Positions 51,650-58,439 of a stretch of 64,000 nt of DNA are shown piece after piece. The DNA is taken from contig CAWDKH010000019.1 of NCBI GenBank assembly GCA_963802905.1, positions 62,001 to 126,000 of the forward strand, given 5' to 3'. Numbering within the stretch: position 1 is the first letter of the stretch; every line of letters starts with the position of its first letter. The position numbers and the translations under genes were made by a program. The notes below the pieces were generated by a model, which was given only the letters and a program-made list of their open reading frames with translations, did not search any database and was not told the DNA's origin. The DNA comes from DASQFQ01 sp963802905. GTDB lineage: Bacteria > Actinomycetota > Thermoleophilia > Solirubrobacterales > Solirubrobacteraceae.

Positions 51650-52507
51650 ATGGACCACCGGGTCCAGTTCGACTTCGAGATCGAGTTCTCCAACGGAGGC
51701 GGGATCCAGGGCCAGGGATTCCGGCTCGACATCGACGGCGACGACATCGGCGACGACGAGCTTGCCGCCTACATCGTGCGCGACCTGCGGCTGCTGATGG
51801 TCGGGAACGTGCGGATCCTGGCCAAGACGATCATCCAGGAGCCGCACAAGCGCCGCGAGCGCGTGCTCGTCGACCTCAGCCACGAGGTCGAGGACGGGAT
51901 GGTCACCTACAAGGGGTTGCCGGCGCCGGTGATCTGCGACTTCCTCAGCCATGAGGACAGCCATGCGGTCTATGCGCCGGGGACCGAGTTCCAGATCGGC
52001 AAGATCGACCTGTGCTCGAACACGGGCACGTACGTCGACAGCCCGTTCCATCGCTACCGCGAGGGCGCCGACCTCGCCGGTCTGCCGCTGGAGCGGCTCG
52101 CGGAGCTCGACGCGGTGGTGGTCGACGGCGGCGGGTCGCGTGCGATCGAGCCGGCGGCGTTCGAGGGCGTCGAGGTCGCGGGTCGGGCGGTGCTCGTCCG
52201 CACCGGCTGGGACCGCCACTGGCGCACCGACGCCTACTTCGAGGGCCACCCGTTCCTGACCGCCGAGACGGCCGCGTGGCTGCTCGACGCGGGTGCCGTG
52301 TTCGTCGGCATCGACTCGCTGAACATCGACGACACCGATGACGGCACGCGCCCGGTGCACACGGCGCTGCTGGGCGCCGGCGTACCGATCTGCGAGCACA
52401 TGACGAACCTGGCCGCCCTGCCGGCCGAGGGCTTCCGCTTCAGCGCGGTGCCGGTGAAGGTGCGCGGGATGGGGACGTTCCCCGTGCGCGCCTACGCCGC
52501 GCTGTGA
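51650..52507 (+). CDS. Cyclase-family (kynurenine formamidase/isatin hydrolase-like) protein with N-terminal extension
   Basis: The 285-residue protein has an extra N-terminal domain of about 68 residues (VQFDFEIEFSNGGGIQGQGF), then the cyclase fold (LVDLSHEVEDGMVTYKGLP). The metal motif usually written HxGTHxDxPxH reads SNTGTYVDSPFH here: the first two His are Asn and Tyr, while Asp and the last His remain. Isatin-hydrolase-like enzymes tolerate part of this change. HMTNLAALP and FSAVPVKVRGMGTFPVRAYA complete the family pattern. It follows the FHA gene by 5 bp and overlaps the convergent gene end by 16 bp. Confidence 0.82.
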   Translation: MDHRVQFDFEIEFSNGGGIQGQGFRLDIDGDDIGDDELAAYIVRDLRLLMVGNVRILAKTIIQEPHKRRERVLVDLSHEVEDGMVTYKGLPAPVICDFLSHEDSHAVYAPGTEFQIGKIDLCSNTGTYVDSPFHRYREGADLAGLPLERLAELDAVVVDGGGSRAIEPAAFEGVEVAGRAVLVRTGWDRHWRTDAYFEGHPFLTAETAAWLLDAGAVFVGIDSLNIDDTDDGTRPVHTALLGAGVPICEHMTNLAALPAEGFRFSAVPVKVRGMGTFPVRAYAAL

Positions 52508-53496
52508 AACGCGGCGAGCCGCTCGGCCTCTGACTCGAGGGCTTTCCGATCGGCGGCCTTGAGCCGGCCGAACGGGGTCAGCTCGATGCGGCCCTTGTCG
52601 TACTTCCAGGTGCCCGCGACGGCGCCGTCGACGGTGAAGGTCGGGAACGACTGCGGCGCCTTGGTGTGGAAGATCTTCGGCCGGTGCTCCTCGGGGAGGA
52701 AGCCGGTGCGGCGCGCGTGGACGAGCAGGCTCGCGTCCCAGGTGCCGATGAAGCGCGGCGGGGCCGGAGTGTCCGGGTCCGGGCGCGGGGCGCCGGGGAG
52801 GTCCAGCAGGTCGTCCTCGCGGGTGAGGTCGAGGCGCTCGAGCAGTGGGTTGAGCTCGGCGGGCGGGAGGCCGGTGAACGAGGCGACGTCCTTGGCCGTG
52901 GCGGGACCGAAGCCGCCGAGGTAGCGGCGGACGAGGTGCTCGACGGCGGCGTCCTGGTCGATGTCGGGCGGCGGGCCGACCCAGTCCTCCGCGAGCGCGT
53001 AGAGGTCCGCGCGGCGGCGCTCCCACGTGCCCGACGGCGGTGCGCGGACGAGGTCGACCCAGAGGCCGACCATGCGCGCCGCCTCCTTGCCGACGAGCGC
53101 CTCGATCTCCTTGCGGCGCATCGTGTTGCCGCCGGCGAGCGCGGTGCGGACCGTCTCGGCGGCCGCCTCCGGCGGCTCGGCCTTTGCGGCGCGCAGCCAC
53201 GACGCGCGGCGCACGTCGCGCACGGCGATCGCGAACGGCCAGTAGTCGGCCCGCGAGACGAGGTGGATGGTGCTGCGCATCAGCGTGGCCTGGATCACCT
53301 CGCGCGCCTCGAGCGCGCGCGTGAGGTCGTCGCGCGCGAAGTCGTCGACGCGCGACCACAGGCCGATGTACATCGACGGCGCGTACTGCGCCTGCAGGCC
53401 CGCCATCCGCTCGAGCATCTCCGGCAGCGGCACGTCGGCCCGCTCGAGCAAGCCCTGACGGGCGAGGAGGGCGCGGTTGAGGCTGCGCTGGTTCAG
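52492..53496 (-). CDS. Winged-helix DNA-binding protein of the AlkZ/YcaQ group
   Basis: The 334-residue protein belongs to the HTH_42/AlkZ family, whose studied members (AlkZ, YcaQ) are DNA glycosylases that unhook alkylation damage and crosslinks. LERMAGLQAQYAPSMYIGLWSR, ATLMRSTIHLVSRADYW and FGPATAKDVASFTGLP match the family. The start appears to be CTG 53496 in a CTGA overlap with the xseB stop, keeping the conserved NQRSLNRALLARQGLL start; TTG 16 codons on is the fallback. Sharing an operon with exonuclease VII genes fits a DNA-repair role. Confidence 0.83.
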   Translation of the reverse strand: MNQRSLNRALLARQGLLERADVPLPEMLERMAGLQAQYAPSMYIGLWSRVDDFARDDLTRALEAREVIQATLMRSTIHLVSRADYWPFAIAVRDVRRASWLRAAKAEPPEAAAETVRTALAGGNTMRRKEIEALVGKEAARMVGLWVDLVRAPPSGTWERRRADLYALAEDWVGPPPDIDQDAAVEHLVRRYLGGFGPATAKDVASFTGLPPAELNPLLERLDLTREDDLLDLPGAPRPDPDTPAPPRFIGTWDASLLVHARRTGFLPEEHRPKIFHTKAPQSFPTFTVDGAVAGTWKYDKGRIELTPFGRLKAADRKALESEAERLAAFHSAA

Positions 53497-53720
53497 GCCG
53501 CTTGCGCAGCCGGGCGGGAGCCGGCCTCGAGGCGGGTGACCAGCTCGTCGAGGCGGAGCTCCTCGAGGCCCTGGGCGACCGCGTCGAGCTCGCCGGCGCA
53601 GAACTCGACGAGCTTGCGGCCCTCCTGGCACAGCTCGAGCGTCTCGCGCAAGCCGGCCTCGCCGGAGTCGAGGCGGCGGATCACCTCTTCGATGCGGGTG
53701 CAGGCGGACTCGTACGTCAT
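53493..53720 (-). CDS. xseB: Exodeoxyribonuclease VII small subunit
   Basis: The 75-residue helical-hairpin subunit has the family pattern YESACTRIEEVIRRLDSGEAGLRETLELCQEG and LVEFCAGELDAVAQGLEEL. Several copies wrap the XseA subunit to form ExoVII. ATG 53720 overlaps the xseA stop (ATGA). The size matches known XseB. Confidence 0.95.
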   Translation of the reverse strand: MTYESACTRIEEVIRRLDSGEAGLRETLELCQEGRKLVEFCAGELDAVAQGLEELRLDELVTRLEAGSRPAAQAA

Positions 53721-55036
53721 GACCGCTCATTGTGCGGTTGCGGGCGGACGGACACGCGGCCGTCGTGGAGCCGCAGCGTCAGCTCGGCGTGCTCGCGCGC
53801 GGCGGCCGCTGAGGTGACGGGCTCGCCGCTCGGGTCCTCGACGAGCGCGTAGCCGCGCTCCAGCGCGCGCTGCGGCTCGTGGGCGGCGAGGGCGAGCGCC
53901 AGACGCTCGAGGTCGCGCCCGCGCTGGACGCGCTCCGCACCCGCCGCGGCGCGCGCCTTGCGCTCGAGCACCAGCGCGGTGGTCGAGGTGTGGCGGGTCG
54001 CGGTGGCGACGCCGCGGCGTGAGCTCGCGCCCAGCTCGCGGGCGTGCTGGTGCAGGCGCGCGCGGTGGCGCGCGACGTGGTCGGCCGGCGCGCGCGAGAG
54101 CCGCGCGAGCGTCCGCGCTCGCTCGACGATCGCCAGCCGCGAGCGGTGCTCGAGCCGCGCCGCCAGCCCGCGCAGCGCCGCACGAGCCTCGGCACAGTTG
54201 ACCGGCACCGCGGCCTCGGCGGCATGGGTCGGGGTCGAGCAGGCGATCGCCGAGACGTCGTCGATCAGCGTGCGGTCGGTGTGGTGGCCGACCGAGGAGA
54301 TCACCGGCACCCGCAGCAGCGCGACGGTCCGGCAGAGCGTCTCGTCGCAGAACGCGAACAGGTCGGCCAGCGACCCGCCGCCGCGTGCGACCACGATCAC
54401 CTCGACCTCCTCGCACGCCGCCAGGTCCTGCAGCGCGCGCGTGATCGCGGGCGCGGCGTGGCGGTCCTGCACCGGCGCGAACGCCCACACGATCCGCCCC
54501 GCCCAGCCGCGGCGGCGCAGCCCGGCGAGCACGTCGTCGCGCGCCTTGCCGCCCTCGCCGGAGACGACGCCGATGACGCGTGGCAGCGACGGTCGCGGCA
54601 GCCGCTTCTGCGGCTCGAACAGACCCTCCGCGGCGAGCTGCTTGCGCAGCCGCTCGACCTGGGCGAGCAGGTCGCCCTCACCGGCCACCCGGAGCTTCGT
54701 GACCGCGAACGAGAACGACGGCGACGACGCCCGCGAGCCGGGGTAGAAGTCGCAGCCGCCGGCGGCGACGACGACCGAGCCATCGCCGAGCGACTCGAGC
54801 CCGAGCGCGTCCCAGTCCTTGCGCCACATCGAGCACGGCAGCGCGCCCGAGCTGTCGCGCAGCTCGAACCACACCTTCGCCCGGCCGAGCTTCAGCCCGA
54901 AGACCTCGCCGAACACCTGCACGCGCTTGAAGCCGCGCAGGCGGTCGCGCAAAGCCGCGGCGTAGTCGCCCACTGGCCAGGGCCCGGACAGGCGGCTGCC
55001 GGGGATCCCGTCGGGTCGATCGAGCGGCCGCTCCAT
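53717..55036 (-). CDS. xseA: Exodeoxyribonuclease VII large subunit
   Basis: The 439-residue nuclease subunit has an N-terminal OB fold (VQVFGEVFGLKLGRAKVWFELRDSSG) and the catalytic domain: RPSLPRVIGVVSGEGGKARDDV, IVVARGGGSLADLFAFCDE, VPVISSVGHHTDRTLIDDVSAIACSTPTHAAE. A long coiled coil follows, then the C-terminal segment ALERGYALVED. The GxxG and HxxD residues are intact. Here the usual 'TxxGAA' site reads SGEGGKA. It is the first gene of the xseA-xseB-alkZ-like operon, 12 bp after the methyltransferase. Confidence 0.96.
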   Translation of the reverse strand: MERPLDRPDGIPGSRLSGPWPVGDYAAALRDRLRGFKRVQVFGEVFGLKLGRAKVWFELRDSSGALPCSMWRKDWDALGLESLGDGSVVVAAGGCDFYPGSRASSPSFSFAVTKLRVAGEGDLLAQVERLRKQLAAEGLFEPQKRLPRPSLPRVIGVVSGEGGKARDDVLAGLRRRGWAGRIVWAFAPVQDRHAAPAITRALQDLAACEEVEVIVVARGGGSLADLFAFCDETLCRTVALLRVPVISSVGHHTDRTLIDDVSAIACSTPTHAAEAAVPVNCAEARAALRGLAARLEHRSRLAIVERARTLARLSRAPADHVARHRARLHQHARELGASSRRGVATATRHTSTTALVLERKARAAAGAERVQRGRDLERLALALAAHEPQRALERGYALVEDPSGEPVTSAAAAREHAELTLRLHDGRVSVRPQPHNERS

Positions 55037-55048
55037 AGCCCGCAGAGG

Positions 55049-55828
55049 CTATGCGGCGAGCCGGTCGCCCCCCTTGCGCGCGCCCACGAACTGGGCGAGG
55101 CCGGAGATCTGGCGCTGGACGCCCTCGAAGCCTCGTTCCTCCAGCGCCCCGGTGATCTCGTCGCGGCCGAAGACGCGCAGCCCGGTCGCCGCGCCCACCA
55201 GCGTGCCGACCGGCGCCGGGGTGAGGGGTGCGCGGGCGGAGGTGAGGATCGCGACCCGCCCGCCGGGGGCGAGCACGCGCGCCATCGCGTCGAGCGCGGC
55301 CAGCGGCGCGTCGAACAGATGCAGCGCCGCGAAGCAGCAGATCGCGTCGATGCAGCCGTCGCGGAACGGCAGCCGGATCGCGTCGCCGCGGATGTAGGCG
55401 ACGTTCGGCGCGTCGCCGGTGTCCTCGACGGCGCGGGCGAGCATCGTCTGCGACGCGTCGAGCCCGATGACCAGCCCGCGCGTGCCGACCGAGCCCGCGA
55501 ACTCGCGCACGAAGTTCCCCGGCCCGCACGCGATGTCGAGCACGGTGTCGCTCGGTCCGAGCTCGAGCAGCTCGTGCGCGATCCGGCGCTCGCCCGCCGT
55601 GCCGGGGCCCAGCGGCCCCATCAGCACGCGGCCCCACGCGGGGCGCCACCAGCGCTCGTAGACGACCGGGAGCCCGCGCGTGAGCATCAGCCGCTGCGCA
55701 GGGCGCCCGCCGCGGCGCCCGGCACCGCCGAGGAGGTCGAGATAGCCGTCGGGGATCGCCGCGCTCTTTGGACGTCGTGCCGGATCGAGCAGGCCGATCG
55801 CTCGCTCGAGACCGGCGGAGAGGCTCAC
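55049..55828 (-). CDS. Class I SAM-dependent methyltransferase
   Basis: The 259-residue enzyme has motif I VLDIACGPGNFVREFA, motif II region VIGLDASQTMLARA, GDAIRLPF and motif IV/V CFAALHLFDAPLAALDAMARVLAPGG. This is the ubiquinone/menaquinone-type methyltransferase pattern. A 70-residue N-terminal region (YLDLLGGAGRRGGRP, YERWWRPAWGRVLMG) is typical of actinobacterial small-molecule methyltransferases. GTG 55828 overlaps the upstream stop (GTGA). Substrate unknown. Confidence 0.88.
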   Translation of the reverse strand: MSLSAGLERAIGLLDPARRPKSAAIPDGYLDLLGGAGRRGGRPAQRLMLTRGLPVVYERWWRPAWGRVLMGPLGPGTAGERRIAHELLELGPSDTVLDIACGPGNFVREFAGSVGTRGLVIGLDASQTMLARAVEDTGDAPNVAYIRGDAIRLPFRDGCIDAICCFAALHLFDAPLAALDAMARVLAPGGRVAILTSARAPLTPAPVGTLVGAATGLRVFGRDEITGALEERGFEGVQRQISGLAQFVGARKGGDRLAA

Positions 55829-56136
55829 CCGGTGGTCGGGCCCTTGACGTAGCGAGGCTGGTCGTGGTCGTTGACCGACCGCAGCGAGCGCTGACCGGGC
55901 TGCTCCTGCTCGCCGCGCGTCTCGCCCGTGAACGCGATCCGCTCGAGCCGGGCGATCTCCTGCTCGCCGAGCAGGCGGGCGGGGTCCTCGGGCGGCAGCG
56001 GCCGGATCAGCGTGCGGATGCGGTTGCGCAGCTGCAGCGCGAAGTGCGGCGTCGACGCGCCCATGAGCTGGCGCACGTCGTCGACGGTGACTTGGCGGTC
56101 GTGCCCGAGACGCTCGGGCTGCTCGGCTTCGGCCAT
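55825..56136 (-). CDS. Hypothetical protein
   Basis: The 103-residue polar protein has no recognised domain. The central block (VTVDDVRQLMGASTPHFALQLRNRIRTLIRPLP) is helical and basic, and the end is disordered. It lies 9 bp after the CWB2 lipoprotein gene and overlaps the methyltransferase by 4 bp, so it is part of that operon. The coding bias agrees with its neighbours. Confidence 0.65.
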   Translation of the reverse strand: MAEAEQPERLGHDRQVTVDDVRQLMGASTPHFALQLRNRIRTLIRPLPPEDPARLLGEQEIARLERIAFTGETRGEQEQPGQRSLRSVNDHDQPRYVKGPTTG

Positions 56137-56145
56137 GCGGGGATC

Positions 56146-57360
56146 TTAGGCGGCGGGCGCCACAGGCTGGATCTCGAGCAGCGCGTCGATGCGCGACTGG
56201 ACGTCGACCGAGATCGCCTTCTCGTCACCCATCACCCAGCCGTGGTTGTAGACGCCGCGCACCGGGTCGTCGTCATAGCCGGGCTGGATGTCGAGCAGGT
56301 AGTTCTGCACCGGGGCGGGCAGGCTGTTGGGCTCGGTGACCACGAGCAGCGGGCCGTAGGTGCCGGAGCCCGACAGCCCCGCACCGGCCGCGGCGTCGCC
56401 GGTGCGCTCGGTCGAGGCGAACACGAGCCCGTGGCCGGGGTCGACGGCGTTCCAGCCGAAGCGCCCGTCGCTGAAGCGCGCGAACGCGACCGCGCTCGCG
56501 GCGGGGTCGGCGCCGGTGATACGGCGCGTCGTGCCGAGCGCGCCGAGCTGCTTGAAGACGGCCGCGGAGATCGCCGACTCCGGCGCGAGCACGTAGATGC
56601 GCGGGCGCTGGTGCGAGGTGATCGCCGCCTTGGTGGCGGCGGGCAGCTTGTCCTTGTCGCTCCACAGCACCGGGTCGCCGGCCTTCGCCGCCCAGGCGGC
56701 GGCGGGCATCGCGTACTCGGGCGCGCTCGACGGCGCGATGACCACGGCGCGGCTCGGCGCGCCAGCCGCCGCGGTGTGGAGGCGGTCGATCGCCTGGGCG
56801 AGCGCGGCCGGGTCGGAGCCGTCGAGGTCGGTCGTCTTGAGGCCCTCGGCCTTCGCGGTCTTGCCGACGCGGATGACCTGCGCGTCGCCCGCCTTCTGGG
56901 CGCCGGTCGGTCCGAGCTCGTCGAGCGCGGACTGCGTGGCGTCCGGCATGTCCTCGCCGTCGGAGAGCAGCACGGGCGCGCGCAGCGGCCGGCTCATGAG
57001 CTGGGCGGCGGAGATCGCCGCGCGCCAGTCCTTGGAGTCGACGAGCGTGACCACGGCGGGGCGGGTGTCGCGCGAGCGCGAGGGGTAGACCGCCTGGGCG
57101 ACGGCCGCGGCGTCGGCGATCGGATCCGCGCCGCCCACGCGGGTGGTGTTCTTCGTCGCGAATCCGGGAAAGCCGAGGTTCTTGGCCGCGCCGTCGTCGT
57201 CGCTGCTCTGGCCGACGACGGGCTGGCGCTGGTCGCCGTCGTCCTTGTTGCCGCCCCCGCCGCAGCCGGCGACGAGCAGGACGAGCACGAGCAGCAGGAG
57301 GCGTGGCCGGCGGAACACGACCGTGGACACGCTAGCCGTTGTCCAACTCGTCGTCTGCAT
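56146..57360 (-). CDS. Cell-wall-binding repeat 2 (CWB2)-family lipoprotein
   Basis: The 404-residue protein has a lipobox leader (LLLLVLVLLVAGC) and then repeats of the CWB2 type: RVGGADPIADAAAVAQAVYP, APVLLSDGEDMPDATQSALDELGP, VIRVGKTAKAEGLKTT and ITGADPAASAVAFARF. CWB2 modules anchor proteins to cell-wall polymers in clostridia. Here no other functional domain is attached. GTG 57330 is a second possible start giving a more typical leader length. It is divergent from the riboswitch-controlled hydrolase gene, so two envelope genes share this promoter region. Confidence 0.83.
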   Translation of the reverse strand: MQTTSWTTASVSTVVFRRPRLLLLVLVLLVAGCGGGGNKDDGDQRQPVVGQSSDDDGAAKNLGFPGFATKNTTRVGGADPIADAAAVAQAVYPSRSRDTRPAVVTLVDSKDWRAAISAAQLMSRPLRAPVLLSDGEDMPDATQSALDELGPTGAQKAGDAQVIRVGKTAKAEGLKTTDLDGSDPAALAQAIDRLHTAAAGAPSRAVVIAPSSAPEYAMPAAAWAAKAGDPVLWSDKDKLPAATKAAITSHQRPRIYVLAPESAISAAVFKQLGALGTTRRITGADPAASAVAFARFSDGRFGWNAVDPGHGLVFASTERTGDAAAGAGLSGSGTYGPLLVVTEPNSLPAPVQNYLLDIQPGYDDDPVRGVYNHGWVMGDEKAISVDVQSRIDALLEIQPVAPAA

Positions 57361-57425
57361 AAGGCGGAAACACGCCGCTGAGGCAGAACTTGTTCAAGTG
57401 ACCTACAAAAGCCGACGATCACCGG

Positions 57426-57454
57426 TTGGACATAACGCGGCACCGGGGTATACA
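57426..57454 (+). promoter_or_regulatory. Promoter of the c-di-AMP riboswitch transcript
   Basis: TTGGAC (57426-57431), 17 bp and TATACA (57449-57454) give one of the best sigma-70-type promoters in the window. The predicted start near 57461 leaves the aptamer at the very 5' end of the message. Confidence 0.65.
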
Positions 57455-57596
57455 GTGCCGCGCCAGCAACGCCGAGTCCCCGGGTCATGCCGGGGAGCGG
57501 GGGACCCAGTTGTGTGGGGCGAGTCAGGTCCAGAGCGACCTGAGGCGCGAGCTCTTTCAGCGCCAGCCCGTCAGCTAACCCCGTAGGCCGACGAAA
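57455..57596 (+). promoter_or_regulatory. c-di-AMP (ydaO/yuaA-type) riboswitch
   Basis: The 140-nt leader carries the conserved blocks of the ydaO class in order: CAGCAACGCCGAG with CCCCGG and CCGGGG arms, GAGCGGGGGACCCA near the middle, and CCCGTCAGCTAACCCCGTAGGC at the 3' end (57568-57589). A ribosome site (AGAGAAG) and the ATG of an NlpC/P60-like hydrolase follow directly. In actinobacteria this class mainly controls peptidoglycan hydrolases and usually turns expression off when c-di-AMP is high. The aptamer sits so near the ribosome site that translational control is possible. The match was judged by eye. Confidence 0.88.
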
Positions 57597-57606
57597 GAGA
57601 AGTTTC

Positions 57607-58209
57607 ATGGTTCGGACTGCCGTACGGGGCTTTCGCCTTGTCGTTTTTTCATTGCTATTGCTGTGCGTCGCCCCAATGGGCGCGTTCGCCGACGCCCCGA
57701 CGGGCGGGGCGACCTACGCACCCCCGCCGCCCCCGCCGCCGGACCCGAGCACGGTCCCGCTGGGGCAGCCGCAGCCGATCGTGCCCGGCGTTCAGGCCGT
57801 CCTGCTGCCCGACGGCACCGCTGCCGCTCCCGCCGACGCGCCCCCGCAGGTGCAGAACGCGATCTGGGCCGCCAACACGATCCAGACGCTCCCGTACAGG
57901 TACGGCGGCGGCCACAAGTCCTTCATCTCGCGCCGTGGCTATGACTGCTCCGGCACGGTCTCGTTCGCGCTCGCCGCGGCGGCCCTGCTCAAGCGCCCGC
58001 TCGACTCGTCGAGCTTCATGCGCTGGGGTGCCAAGGGGCCCGGCCAGTGGTTCACGATCTACACCAACCCCGGTCACGCGTACGTCGTGATCGCCGGCCT
58101 GCGGCTCGACACGAGCTCCGCCGGCTCCGGTGGTGGCAAGGGCCCGCGCTGGCGCGCGAAGGGTCGCCCGTCGGCGGGTTACAAGATCCGCCACCCGCGC
58201 GGCTTCTAG
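57607..58209 (+). CDS. Secreted NlpC/P60-like peptidoglycan hydrolase
   Basis: The 200-residue protein has a Sec signal (LVVFSLLLLCVAPMGAFA, cleavage about residue 29), a proline-rich linker (PPPPPPPD) and an NlpC/P60-type domain. The catalytic Cys is in GYDCSGTVSFAL (about residue 116) and the His in NPGHAYVVIAGLRLDT. It probably cleaves stem peptides. Control by the c-di-AMP riboswitch matches known actinobacterial practice. The C terminus is basic and glycine-rich. A hairpin follows the stop. Confidence 0.87.
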   Translation: MVRTAVRGFRLVVFSLLLLCVAPMGAFADAPTGGATYAPPPPPPPDPSTVPLGQPQPIVPGVQAVLLPDGTAAAPADAPPQVQNAIWAANTIQTLPYRYGGGHKSFISRRGYDCSGTVSFALAAAALLKRPLDSSSFMRWGAKGPGQWFTIYTNPGHAYVVIAGLRLDTSSAGSGGGKGPRWRAKGRPSAGYKIRHPRGF

Positions 58210-58235
58210 AACGTCCTCGGTTCGAGGGCAGGGGA

Positions 58236-58264
58236 GGGGCGCCCGCCTAAGCGGGCGGCGCCCC
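58236..58264 (+). terminator. GC-rich hairpin after the hydrolase gene
   Basis: GCCCGC (58241-58246) pairs with GCGGGC (58251-58256) around CTAA, and the outer GGGGC/GCCCC adds five pairs across a small bulge. There is no T tract, so termination may need Rho or be weak. Confidence 0.45.
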
Positions 58265-58298
58265 CACGGCTACGTGTTCCTCGGCGCACGTCAACGGC

Positions 58299-58430
58299 AA
58301 CTGCGCTGGGTAGGGAGGCGAGGGAGCCGGCCGCGCCGGCACGAATGTCACCTCGAGGTCGCATATCGCCCTCGAGCTGACATTCGTGGCCCCGCGGGGG
58401 TTCGAACCGCTTCCCTACCCAGCCGCAGTT
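58299..58430. repeat. Inverted-repeat element, copy 2
   Basis: The arms AACTGCGCTGGGTAGGGA (58299-58316) and TCCCTACCCAGCCGCAGTT (58412-58430) are complementary apart from one extra base. An inner hairpin pairs CACGAATGTCA-CCTCGAG (58340-58357) with 58371-58388 at 17 of 18 positions. GGTTCGAACC sits next to the right arm. Both ends match copy 1 at 24.0 kb on its reverse strand, while the inner hairpin is different. It fills a convergent intergenic gap. Confidence 0.8.
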
Positions 58431-58439
58431 CGCCCGCAG

